Shown here: positions 55,604 to 64,000 of the stretch, piece after piece
How positions within the stretch are numbered: the stretch's first letter is position 1
How the letters are laid out: every line of letters starts with the position of its first letter
Assembly (NCBI GenBank): GCA_973895155.1
Contig: OZ316894.1
Coordinates: 17,546,001-17,610,000 of the forward strand
Direction of reading: 5' to 3'
Length of the DNA: 64,000 nucleotides
Origin: Marsupella aquatica
Lineage: Eukaryota > Marchantiophyta
Notes under the pieces: model-generated
What the model was told of the DNA's origin: nothing
What the model saw: only the letters and a program-made list of their open reading frames with translations
The model's database searches: none
Program-made: the position numbers and the translations under genes

Positions 55604-57247
55604 ATGATAGAACGTCTCGGCCGCATTTTGAGAAGGGCCGTCCTCTTGAGTGGAGGTGGTCTGAGTGTGGGTTTGGGGATTGCATATGCCACAGACGACG
55701 GAACGAAGAGGGCTGTGAGACTATGGACTGGTATTGGCCCAGTAATTGCACACTACAGATTAGTGGAGTTCAAACAAAAGATTTTGAAGCAATCGAGACA
55801 ATCCTTGTTTGCAAAAGCAGAATGGAGCAGATTGCATCATAAATACTCAGATCACGTCCTTCAAACAATCCAAGAGCTCGGTGGATTCTACATCAAGATA
55901 GGGCAGGTCTTGGCCAGCCGCAAGGATCTAATGCCCAAACTGTACATTGAGAAACTCCGAACGCTTGAAGACCAGGTTCCCCCTTCTGCTAGTCCGCAGA
56001 TCATCGAGAACATCTTGAAGACATCTCTGGGAGTCACGAATTTGGAGGACATTTTTGTGGGTCTGTGCATCGAAAGCCCTTTGGGAACTGCTTCAATTGG
56101 GCAAGTATTTCGTGCGAGATTGAAGGAAAATTTGAGTGCCGACGTGGCCATAAAAGTTCAACTCCCGGGCGTTGAACATCTGTTCCGATCTGACATCAAG
56201 ACGGTAAAATCATTTTGCAAAGTACTTGCTCCAGAGCAAGTCGCCGTGTTCGATGAGATCGAACGCCAATTCATGACGGAGTTTGACTACAGGAAAGAGG
56301 CGGGACACTTGGCTCAAATTCACAAAAACATGAAGAGATTCAAAGAAGTGGTAGTCCCAAAACCTTGGATGAAATACTGCACCAAGGAAATTCTAGTCAT
56401 GGACTATTTGCCTGGTCCCAAACTGATCGATGGAATTAGAGCACAAGGTAGAAAGTGGGCAGCCAACCAAGGAATCAATTATGACGACTTCGAGAAAGAA
56501 ATCATAGCCAAGTACGAGAAAGAGGGGCTGCCTCCTGCGTACAATGCACCAGATGTTCATTTCCTAGACATATATCGTAGAATTTCAATCATTCAAGAAC
56601 ATTTTCTCAATTCTTCCCTTCTTTTGTACAATATCATTGCGCATGTAATCAAAGCTATCTCCTTTGGAATCATATCCCTTCCTTCACTACCGTACTATGA
56701 CTTCTTCATACCATTGAATTCGGCTCGAATTATGAACACTCTTCTTAGCGTGCATGGCCACCAAATTCTTGTGGATGGATGTTTCAATGCGGATCCACAC
56801 GCTGGGAACTTCCTCCTCCATCCTGATGGCAGGATTGGGTTGATTGACTATGGTCAAGTGAAGAGATACACTAGACAAGAGAGACTTGAAATTGCAAAGA
56901 TCATTGCTGCAATGTATAAGAATGATCAAAGATACATCCCTCACATGGTGATAGCAAATGGGTATAAATCGAAGTACTGTAATCCTGATGTGATTCGCAA
57001 GATGATTGTGGTTGTGCTTGATAGAGATGGGAGAGACGTCACTGATGGACTGAATGTCCAGGAATTCATGGATAAAATGTATGCCCTAGATCCCTGGGAG
57101 AAAACGGGAGATTTATTCATCATGCCCTCTAGAGTGTCATTTCTGTTGAGAAGCATTGGGCTCATGATGAACAATCCTGTCTCTGTATTGCAAGTGTGGG
57201 GGCCAATAGCAGAGAAGGTCTTGAAGTCTGAGGGAATGATGAGTTGA
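55604..57247 (+). CDS. ABC1/UbiB-family atypical kinase (ADCK1-like)
   Basis: The 547-residue product is a full-length ABC1 (UbiB/ADCK) protein kinase-like protein. These act in mitochondria or plastids, for example in ubiquinone and prenyl-lipid metabolism. Visible motifs are KIGQVLASR with KxGQ (98-101), GTASIGQVF in place of the Ala-rich loop (161-169), the lysine in VAIKVQ (184), EFDYRKEAGHL (226-236), ADPHAGNFLLHPDG (396-409) and LIDYGQVK with metal-binding Asp (415). The N-terminus has a hydrophobic stretch (LLSGGGLSVGLGIAYA, about 14-29) after a basic start, which would fit organelle targeting. The frame is uninterrupted by introns, which is unusual beside the intron-rich genes nearby and suggests a retrocopy or naturally intronless gene. 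The start ATG 55604 gives an ADCK1-like N-terminus. Confidence 0.93.
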   Translation: MIERLGRILRRAVLLSGGGLSVGLGIAYATDDGTKRAVRLWTGIGPVIAHYRLVEFKQKILKQSRQSLFAKAEWSRLHHKYSDHVLQTIQELGGFYIKIGQVLASRKDLMPKLYIEKLRTLEDQVPPSASPQIIENILKTSLGVTNLEDIFVGLCIESPLGTASIGQVFRARLKENLSADVAIKVQLPGVEHLFRSDIKTVKSFCKVLAPEQVAVFDEIERQFMTEFDYRKEAGHLAQIHKNMKRFKEVVVPKPWMKYCTKEILVMDYLPGPKLIDGIRAQGRKWAANQGINYDDFEKEIIAKYEKEGLPPAYNAPDVHFLDIYRRISIIQEHFLNSSLLLYNIIAHVIKAISFGIISLPSLPYYDFFIPLNSARIMNTLLSVHGHQILVDGCFNADPHAGNFLLHPDGRIGLIDYGQVKRYTRQERLEIAKIIAAMYKNDQRYIPHMVIANGYKSKYCNPDVIRKMIVVVLDRDGRDVTDGLNVQEFMDKMYALDPWEKTGDLFIMPSRVSFLLRSIGLMMNNPVSVLQVWGPIAEKVLKSEGMMS

Positions 57248-58662
57248 TATTGGTTGAGACTCAAATCTATTTATCAAAGAAATTAAAAAAATGCTCTCCA
57301 CAACTTCACAATCTTAGTCACATGGACATAAAACATTGTGAGCATAACTTTTCAATGGACCGCCAATCAGCTCACTCGACCTGACTCATGGTTGCTTTAA
57401 GTTCCATGACTACAACGATCATGTTAAGAATGTTGTTTGTCACAGGGAAAATCATGCTGGATAAGAGGCCATACAGTTTACTATTGGAAATATTAATACT
57501 GTGCAAACACATATTAATTACTAAAAATAACCAAAAGGAAGCAGTGGCCTTAACCCTTTAGAATTCCTTCCAACTATCAGAGGCTTGTATGGTTTGGCCC
57601 CTACATGAGGGGGTTTGAGCATTTCATTATTTCCATGGCTACTTTGTGTTTCAACAAAGCTAGTGAACAAAGTGCTTTGATACAAAATATAAAACTACTC
57701 TTTGGGTTGAGGGTGATGCTTGAAGGTATGGCCTTGTGCATGGCATAAATGTCAAGCTCATTGATTGAACCCACAAATCTCAGCTTCACTAACTATGCAC
57801 AATTCTGCCTCTTCATGTGTGGTACCTAACCAGTTCTCTACTTCTTAGTTTATCATGAAGAGGGGCCTCCTGCAGTAAGTTTACTCTCACAACAATGTAG
57901 TAAGCCTATGCCAACGTTTATCTATGAGTGCATATAACGGGAAGAGACTGTTGCACATTGTTACACTAGTTGGTCGTTTCCAAATCAGCCTGCACTAGCG
58001 GTTCCTTTTGGAATCCTCAAATTAACCAGCCCCAAACTCCCCTCTCAAAAGTGGGTATTGAACTGCCAGAAAAACGCTCCTCTTTATCACCAAGTCAGCG
58101 GAAAAGTTGTTTTAGGAAAGTTTATTTTTTGCGCTGCAAATGAATTTGTTTAACTTTTATTTATCTACTGGGACTTTTCGAGTTCCTTCTGGATCCTTAG
58201 GATCTCCCTATCAAGTCTGTCAAAGTATAAGTTGGTCAGGAAAGTGTGTGGCCAAACTTCACATGAGGGGTATATAGCTCACTGGGAGCTGGTAATTGCA
58301 GAGGAACCAAAGCATGCCATAGAAACATCCGGGAATACCATAGGGGAGAGACAGGTGGGGCGACAAAGCCCATCTGAATTAAACAATGGTGAAAACCTTC
58401 AAGGAGCACTACAAAGAGACCAAAAATCAGTCAGCAAGCTAGAGAGACGTGAGGGAAAAGTGAGGGAAAGGGAGGCATGTCAAGGGAAAGAGACCAGTCT
58501 TGAATATTTGAGGGTACTAGCCCCGACTACCCATTCTTTGAACGAGCAGAGATGACAATAAAACTATTATCAAAATATATTCTCTATTCGTATTCTTTCA
58601 AGGTTAATGAAATGGAAAGAAACCAATCATTTTAATAATCATATATAATATACCATCCATCT
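57248..58662. other. Intergenic DNA downstream of the kinase gene
   Basis: No gene is recognised. A 107-codon frame at 58232-58555 is charged, but no family is seen. Two CACTAG words near 57.97 and 58.0 kb are not supported as transposon ends by other features. Confidence 0.4.
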
Positions 58663-59007
58663 TGTTGAGCATAGACAACAATCGCAACGGCAAGCCCATG
58701 AACCATCCAACGCACAAGAGTCAACACAGAGAGATACGTGGTTCACCTCCACATGAAGCTACGTCCACGGGAACACACAAGAGCTTTACTGCACTCTAGG
58801 CCGACCGGCCATACCAAGCATCCACAGCGCAAGCTCTCTCTATCTCTCAACTCTCTCCATAACAATGAGCCTGAGTTCTCACTCTCCAAGCAAACACCGC
58901 TTGGGTATAGAGTGTGCACAGCATGACTAACCTAACCAAGTCTGCGACTAAGGTTAGCCTTAACTACAGTACAGTCGTTACTCTAGATCTAAGAGTAAAT
59001 CTTAACA
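58663..59007 (-). repeat. 3' LTR of Copia element 2
   Basis: On the minus strand it starts TGTTAAGATTTACTC and ends ATGCTCAACA, 345 bp. The polypurine tract CAAGGGGGAG lies just before it at 59010-59019. Confidence 0.92.
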
Positions 59008-59222
59008 ATCTCCCCCTTGACTCTGGTCTAGGGGAGGGTAAAGACTGCTACCAATATGATTGCTCAACGGGAAGTTCTAGAAAGAAAAACCAAACCGGTT
59101 TTTCCCTCTTTATACGAGAGTAGACCAGAACTAAGTCGTAGCATATACAAGGAATGAGCAAGAGCATATCTCAGTATCTACACAAATGTTAAGTAACCCT
59201 AATCGTGAGGCAATTGCAGAAC

Positions 59223-60252
59223 CTACAACACATCACGGTGTCTAGAAAAACTCTCCAAATGAATCATTTTGGTAAAAGCGTCAGCCGGGTTGAGTTTACC
59301 GTCAATCTTGACTAGCTCAAACATATTATCAGACATAGTCTGCCTGATAAAATGGTACCTGACGTTGATGTGCTTCACTTTGCTATCCATCACCTGGTTC
59401 ACAACAAGGTGGAGCACACTTTGACTATCACAATGGAGCTTCACATTCCCCTATGGCAATCCCATCTCAGTGATCAGTCTATCCAACCAAATCGCTTCCT
59501 TTGCTGCTTCCGCTGTTGCAACATACTCCACTTCTGTAGTAGACTGAGCAATACACTTCTCCAAAGTAGACCTTCAACTTATGCATCCACCACCAAGTGT
59601 GAACACATAACCTGTTGATGACCTCCTCCGATTCAGATCCTATGCATAGTCAGCATCTGTACATAGCCCATCAATGATCTAGCACTATTAACATGTGCAT
59701 CAAACAATAGACCATGATTCATGGTACCCTTCAAATACCGAATAATCCACTTCATTGCTTCCCAATCTACCTTTCCTAGATTCGACATGTACCTGCTCAC
59801 CTTGCCCATAGCTATGGCAAGATCAGGTCTAGTGCAAGTCATCAAATACATGAGACTCTCCACTGCCTTGTCATAAGGAACTTTGACATCAGCCCCTTCT
59901 CTGTCTCATCCGTAGGACAAAAAGCTGATGACAACTTGAAATATGGAGCCAACGGGGTACTTATTGGCTTGCTATCCCCCATGTTAAACCTTGTAATTAC
60001 CTTCCTTGCATAACTGCCCTGCGTCAATCATAGCTTGGTAGCCTCCAAGTCCCTAGTGATCTCTATACCCAAAATCCTCTTAGCTGGCCCTAACTCTTTC
60101 ATCTTAAATTCTGCACTTAGCAGTGCCTTGAGCTTAACAATCTCAGACCTATCCTTGGCCGCAATAAGCATGTCATCCACATAAAGTACTAAAACAATGA
60201 ATCCAAAGACAACATTCTTCACTGATTTAAGATACACACAAGGATCAAACAC
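59223..60252 (-). pseudogene. Copia reverse transcriptase/RNase H, partial
   Basis: The pieces at 60252-60028, 60027-59842, 59863-59633 and 59444-59223 are in shifted frames. The first has DPCVYLKS and the active-site strand YVDDMLIAAKDRSE with both aspartates. Next are SYARKVITRFNM, then MTCTRPDLAIAMGKVSRYMS and WIIRYLKGT. The last has LHCDSQSVLHLVVNQV and KHINVRYHFIRQ of RNase H. Part of the RNase H core is lost between 59445 and 59632. It is dead because of frame breaks and 5' truncation. Confidence 0.9.
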
Positions 60253-60310
60253 ACTCCTATGAAAGTCTTGTGCACGAATCCAATCATCAAACCGCTTATT
60301 CCATTGTCTT

Positions 60311-60638
60311 GGTGACTAACAAGAAGCCTTAAGGGATGAGTCCAAAGCCTTATTTCTCTTTTCAAAATCTTCATGATATTAAAAAATGTGTACCAAAAAA
60401 CCACCAAAAAATGGTATGTATTTTCCAAACTAGACTCAAGAGAATTTTACCACCAAAATCTAAGCATATCTTATATGATATTCTCACAATTGTATAAACC
60501 TTGAAATATGCACTTTATAAAAGTAATCAAAATCAAACTCATCGATCAGAGTTTAAGTCAAACTCAAAGTTTTACAAAATATAACCCAACTTAAGCCCAA
60601 GTGGTTTCAAATGCTACAAGTCCCTCTATTTATCTAGT
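60311..60638. other. AT-rich spacer
   Basis: No gene is seen. It probably includes the 3' untranslated region of the methyltransferase-like gene on the minus strand. Confidence 0.4.
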
Positions 60639-62278
60639 CTAATCCAAAGGGACCGCTTCCCCTTCCTCGGTTCCGGAAGTCCTTGTCGTCAATTTTGGAA
60701 CAATTGTGGCATCGTCAACCACGCTATCCTCTCCGGCCTGAGGAATGTCTTCCTCACTCTCCTCATCCGTCTCCCCCTGTCCGTCTTCCTCTTCAATGTT
60801 ATCTGCAAGGTTAAGAATCCTCCCTTTCAACACACTGCTCTGTCGCTCGTCAATCTCAATGGCAACGCAATGTCTCCCCATGGCCAAGGAGGAGGTTGTC
60901 CCAGTCCCTGATCCTGAACAAATATCCAAAACCCAGTCTCCAACCTGACTAAAATGACTCACTTCCCAATCTAACAATGCACGTGGTTTCTGATAAACAT
61001 TCACTGCCTTGTTATCCCCGTTGTGTTTCAGCTTCTTAGTCACAGCTGCGCATACAACCACATTGTTCCTTGATTCATTTGTGTCAAAATTGAAGTGCTC
61101 CAATGACCGTTTACCATCCTGGCTGTGAAAGCCAATTGTAAAGCACTCAAAGTTGTTGTTCAATCTTGGTCCACCAGCATTCTTCACATTATCCTTAACC
61201 CTGAAAAGTCACAAAAAGTCAAGGAGTTATTTAAACTTAGAAACATGGTTCATGAAATCATGAATAACTAATAGTTGTTTTTTTCAAAAACAAATATTTC
61301 TTACCACACACAATTCTGGAACTCTCCATTACACTCCGCTTTCAAAACGGTCTTGATGGCCTCATATTGGTCAAGGCTGTGGTGAATGATAATACGCCAC
61401 AACTTTGCAGTAGTAGCCACCTTGAACGATTGGACCATTTTTGTGATCTCCTCAGTTCCTGGGCATCCAATAGTGTCCTCATGAAGACATCCAGGCAATG
61501 CAAACCCGTAGGGAATATCCACTAAAGCTAATGTGTAAGCCCGACCCGGAACCACCTCATGTAATCGCTGAGCATCATGAGTAAAAATATCATAGTGCAC
61601 ATCACCAAACTCTGGATGCTCAAACGAATTTGGATGAAGTTCCCCCTCTTGGGTTTGCCGACTAGAAGTCTTCATGGATAGCCAATTTTGGGCTTGCACA
61701 ATATGCGCATTGAATTTGTCCGGGAATGACTTGAGATCTTTGCCTTCCTCATCTCCCTTCTTTTTCTGGGAGGTGGTATCTTTCTACAAAAAGGAACTAT
61801 AGAATTAGAAACAAGGATTCCAAATATTAAATGAATTCAAACAATCATTCAAAGAAAGGTGACAGAATCTTACCCATGTCTGGAAAACAGGTACGAAATT
61901 CTTAAGCACATTGTCTGTGCAATGCTCAGGGTACTTGGTTTTACAACCTGACCAACTCTCCTCGTGTAGACACGTGAGGAAGGCCTTCTGCACCTGCATC
62001 TGAAATTTGTGTCGAGTAAATTCGTGACCCATTTCCTGTAAAGAGAGTTCTTTAGTAAGAACTCTCTTTAACACTGGGCAAATCATATCAGGATCTTTCA
62101 AGGCCTGGATGTGTCTCCACTCTATTAATTTCATGTCCTCATAAGGCAATTTGGCATCTCCGGACTTAGAGACTTTCTTCTTGCCCTTGTCTCCTTTTTG
62201 ACCTTTGATCTCACACATCTCCCACTTGTCACAAATCTGCCTCACAAATGACCACACAGGATCTTGTCGGAATGCCAA
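60639..62278 (-). CDS. DNA amino-methyltransferase-like protein (N4-cytosine/N6-adenine type)
   Basis: Exons 62278-61874, 61783-61305 and 61200-60639 have GT-AG borders and matching phases, giving 481 residues from the first exon. The last exon has the cofactor-binding core of the bacterial N6_N4_Mtase family: QKPRALLDW (about 365-373) and WVLDICSGSGTGTT (about 384-397), then HCVAIEIDERQ. The catalytic motif lies earlier, in LALVDIPYGF (about 221-230). This order, with the DPPY-type motif before the SAM motif, is that of beta-class enzymes. The motif reads DIPY rather than DPPY or SPPY, so activity is uncertain. The N-terminal 160 residues are Lys/Glu-rich and unrecognised, and the C-terminus is acidic. 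The first exon begins right after an acceptor-like TTTCAG with no ATG, so an upstream exon is likely missing or unrecognised. RNA methyltransferase activity cannot be excluded. Confidence 0.8.
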
Positions 62279-62424
62279 CTGAAATAGGTTATCATTGGCA
62301 TTAAGAACCTGTGATGCCTAGCCAGGAATCACTCGGCCAGTGAAGTGGGTAAAGCAGGAATGCACCCTAGAAACACCTTAGTATAGAGACAAAACAAGGA
62401 AAATATAAACAATTAGGGGCGACT
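62279..62424. other. Intergenic spacer between divergent genes
   Basis: A short stretch separates the methyltransferase-like gene (minus) from the GC-rich ORF (plus). It may hold an upstream methyltransferase exon, but none is clear. Confidence 0.4.
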
Positions 62425-64000
62425 ATGGAACCCAGGCCGAGGCTGGGGGTAAGGACGCTGGGGGTGAAAACTCAATTAGGGTTAGGGCGCGTTAAGCGTC
62501 GGCGGCTAGGAAGGATCAACGGGAGGAAGGACCTGAAGAGGAGAGGGGTAAGGAGCGCTTGCAGGAGATGGTGGCTCATTTGTGAGCACGAACTAGGCAG
62601 ACGACTACGGGAGGCCAACTACTGACAGCTGCTTAGGCAAGCACTCGGGGAGAGAGTAGATACCGACGATCGACCTAAGGAGGGTATGAGCAACATCAAT
62701 CAAGCAGCACATTTCTGGGGATGCCTGTTCGAACGGGCAATTGAGTACATCAAGACTTACGAGGACGAGGAATCAGAAAGGGCAGCTCAAGAACGGCAGG
62801 AGCTCGCTCGATTGTGGGAGCTGCAGAAGACGGCTTTCTTAGGAGGCGAACTCATCAAGGACAAGTTCTTGTGGACTCCTACTTCCAATCAGCTCGACGA
62901 TCTTCTGTTTTGCAAAGACAACGTTGTCGGCATCCGAGAGGCCATCAAGAACTGCAACGACATACACTGGGAATTGAAGGGTAGCACGGAAAGGTGGACC
63001 CAGGCAACGGTGCTAGGAGAAACCTCCACGGCAGCAGAGATGAAGAGGAAGGGAGCCGTCAACGATGAAGCCACCCCGGCAAAAAGAACGAGGTCGGCGG
63101 CACCAAAGAAGCCAACCGAGCAGCAGAGCAGGAGGCAGGGAGAAGCCGAAGAGGAGGAGGTTGATCCCATCAAGGCCATTCCAACCAGGGATGACACCTG
63201 GAAGGGCTGGGCGGCAACCCTACCGGTGGAGGTGCAACTACATTTTGCACGGGAGGAGGATGCATGCTTTACGGCCATGCAGACCAAGAAGTACCAAGGC
63301 TTCATGGCCGGATCCGGCTTAGAGGCCTTTGTAAGATTACCATGGCTAAAGCCGGAGGTACCGGAGTCAGACCTATTAGAATTCGTGGGGTCATGGGAAC
63401 CCGAGACCAATTGCACGAGGATATATGGGAAGGATTTCTATCTTACTCCCAAAGTGATTGCCGAAGTGTTTGGCTTGCCGATAGGCAATAAGACCAAAGT
63501 TGATACCGGGAAGACCTTGCCTGACAAGGAGTTCCGGTCGTTCCTCAGGCCATCAACGAAGAATGGCTTCTTCCGGAACACCTGCACCAACCCGCACATA
63601 GGAGAGATGATCGACTTCTTGCGAGTGACCATGCATTGTAACTTGTCAAGGGCAGAGATCGGCAAGGCACAGGTCTATCTGACAGAGAGGCCAGACCCAA
63701 GCCGGGACTACAACGGGTACCTCCTCAACCAATTGAAGAAAATCTTAAAGGAGGAGCAGCAGGTAATCGGCATGGGGAGCGTGTCGCGGCTTGGCTATCA
63801 CATGCCGTTGTTGTGCCGGTATGCCAGAGGTCAGACTTTTGCCCCAGTACTTCCCCTGCAGGTAAGGGCACCCGAGGAAGCTCCAGCACCGAGGCCGGTA
63901 GCAGAGAAGCCTCAAACACCTATTAGCCCTACGATCGAGCAGGTGTTTAGGCCAAGGAAGGAGGACTTGCCGATGCAGCAACCAGGCATGCAGAGTCTGC
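62425..64000 (+). CDS. GC-rich unknown ORF, broken by one stop, continuing past the window
   Basis: A frame opens at 62425 and meets TGA at 62623-62625. The same frame then stays open from 62626 to the window end, with ATG at 62686 and at least 438 codons. The first part is Arg-rich. After MSNINQAAHFWG come a Glu/Arg-rich helical stretch, a Lys/Arg-rich stretch (ATPAKRTRSAAPKKP) and a globular part. That part has WKGWAATLPVEVQLHF, GKDFYLTPKVIAEVFGLP and IGEMIDFLRVTMHCNLSRAE. It then becomes Pro-rich (EEAPAPRPVAEKPQTP). The phrase around LTPKVIAEVFGLP loosely recalls plant mobile or transposon-protein domains, but I do not recognise the family. Base composition is clearly more GC-rich than the neighbouring methyltransferase gene, suggesting a separate insertion. 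It may start translation at 62686, in which case it is intact as far as seen. Confidence 0.6.

Larger units (their letters stand above)
58663..60310 (-). mobile_element. 5'-truncated Copia retrotransposon (element 2)
   Basis: On the minus strand only the end of pol, the polypurine tract and the 3' LTR remain. Order and LTR sequence match element 1, so both belong to one family. Recognisable sequence stops near 60310, within the reverse transcriptase. Confidence 0.9.

Noticed and set aside
57961-58010. CACTAG words that could be CACTA termini
   Set aside because: No inverted partner, subterminal array or target duplication supports them.
1-64000. tRNA, rRNA or CRISPR features
   Set aside because: No cloverleaf with recognisable arms, no rRNA-like sequence and no direct-repeat/spacer array was seen when reading by eye. 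A covariance-model scan would be needed to exclude tRNAs.

Overview
The window reads as nuclear DNA of a streptophyte plant, most likely a non-seed land plant or a close algal relative. The grounds are spliceosomal GT-AG introns, TTTAGGG-type telomeric repeats, Copia, CACTA, MULE and hAT elements of plant type, and a microbial-type terpene synthase-like (MTPSL) gene, a family known from non-seed plants. The species cannot be fixed from the sequence. Most of the 64 kb is transposon DNA in several states of decay. Only a few genes look intact: the terpene synthase, the MULE transposase and a small MULE passenger, an ABC1/UbiB-type kinase, and a DNA amino-methyltransferase-like gene.

Left part (1-13.4 kb). 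An inverted copy of sequence from 39.4-39.7 kb opens the window. A solo Copia LTR (3656-5296, TSD TGGCT) is split by a 1.29 kb hAT-like element with an 8-bp TSD. A 5'-truncated, mutated Copia element follows on the minus strand (6034-10.7 kb), then GC-rich DNA with four interstitial telomere units and a strong hairpin.

Middle (13.4-39.7 kb). AT-rich DNA and a purine-rich array lead to a multi-exon terpene synthase gene (about 19.1-21.4 kb) lying between 0.2-kb inverted repeats. Beyond it are CACTA-type ends, each with its own short-word array (TCCGAT, GTCATTT, or TTCGCA/GCGAT). These surround decayed coding pieces: an EDM2/NSD-like PHD module, a Cys-rich ORF, a Gly/Ser repeat protein, and a zinc-cluster + SET + tnp2 transposase region.

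Right part (39.8-64 kb). A complete 12.87-kb MULE (39780-52648) has about 350-bp terminal inverted repeats and a perfect 10-bp TSD. It carries a seven-exon transposase of about 998 codons, an RNase H1 N-terminal (hybrid-binding) domain protein with a membrane segment, and a plus-strand accessory gene with repeated small exons. After a small MULE-type MITE comes an intronless full-length ABC1 kinase, a truncated second Copia element, a three-exon gene resembling bacterial N4-cytosine/N6-adenine DNA methyltransferases, and an unrecognised GC-rich ORF that runs off the window.

The strongest leads are the methyltransferase gene, the SET domain in front of a CACTA transposase, the inverted-repeat-flanked terpene synthase, and the cargo-bearing MULE.
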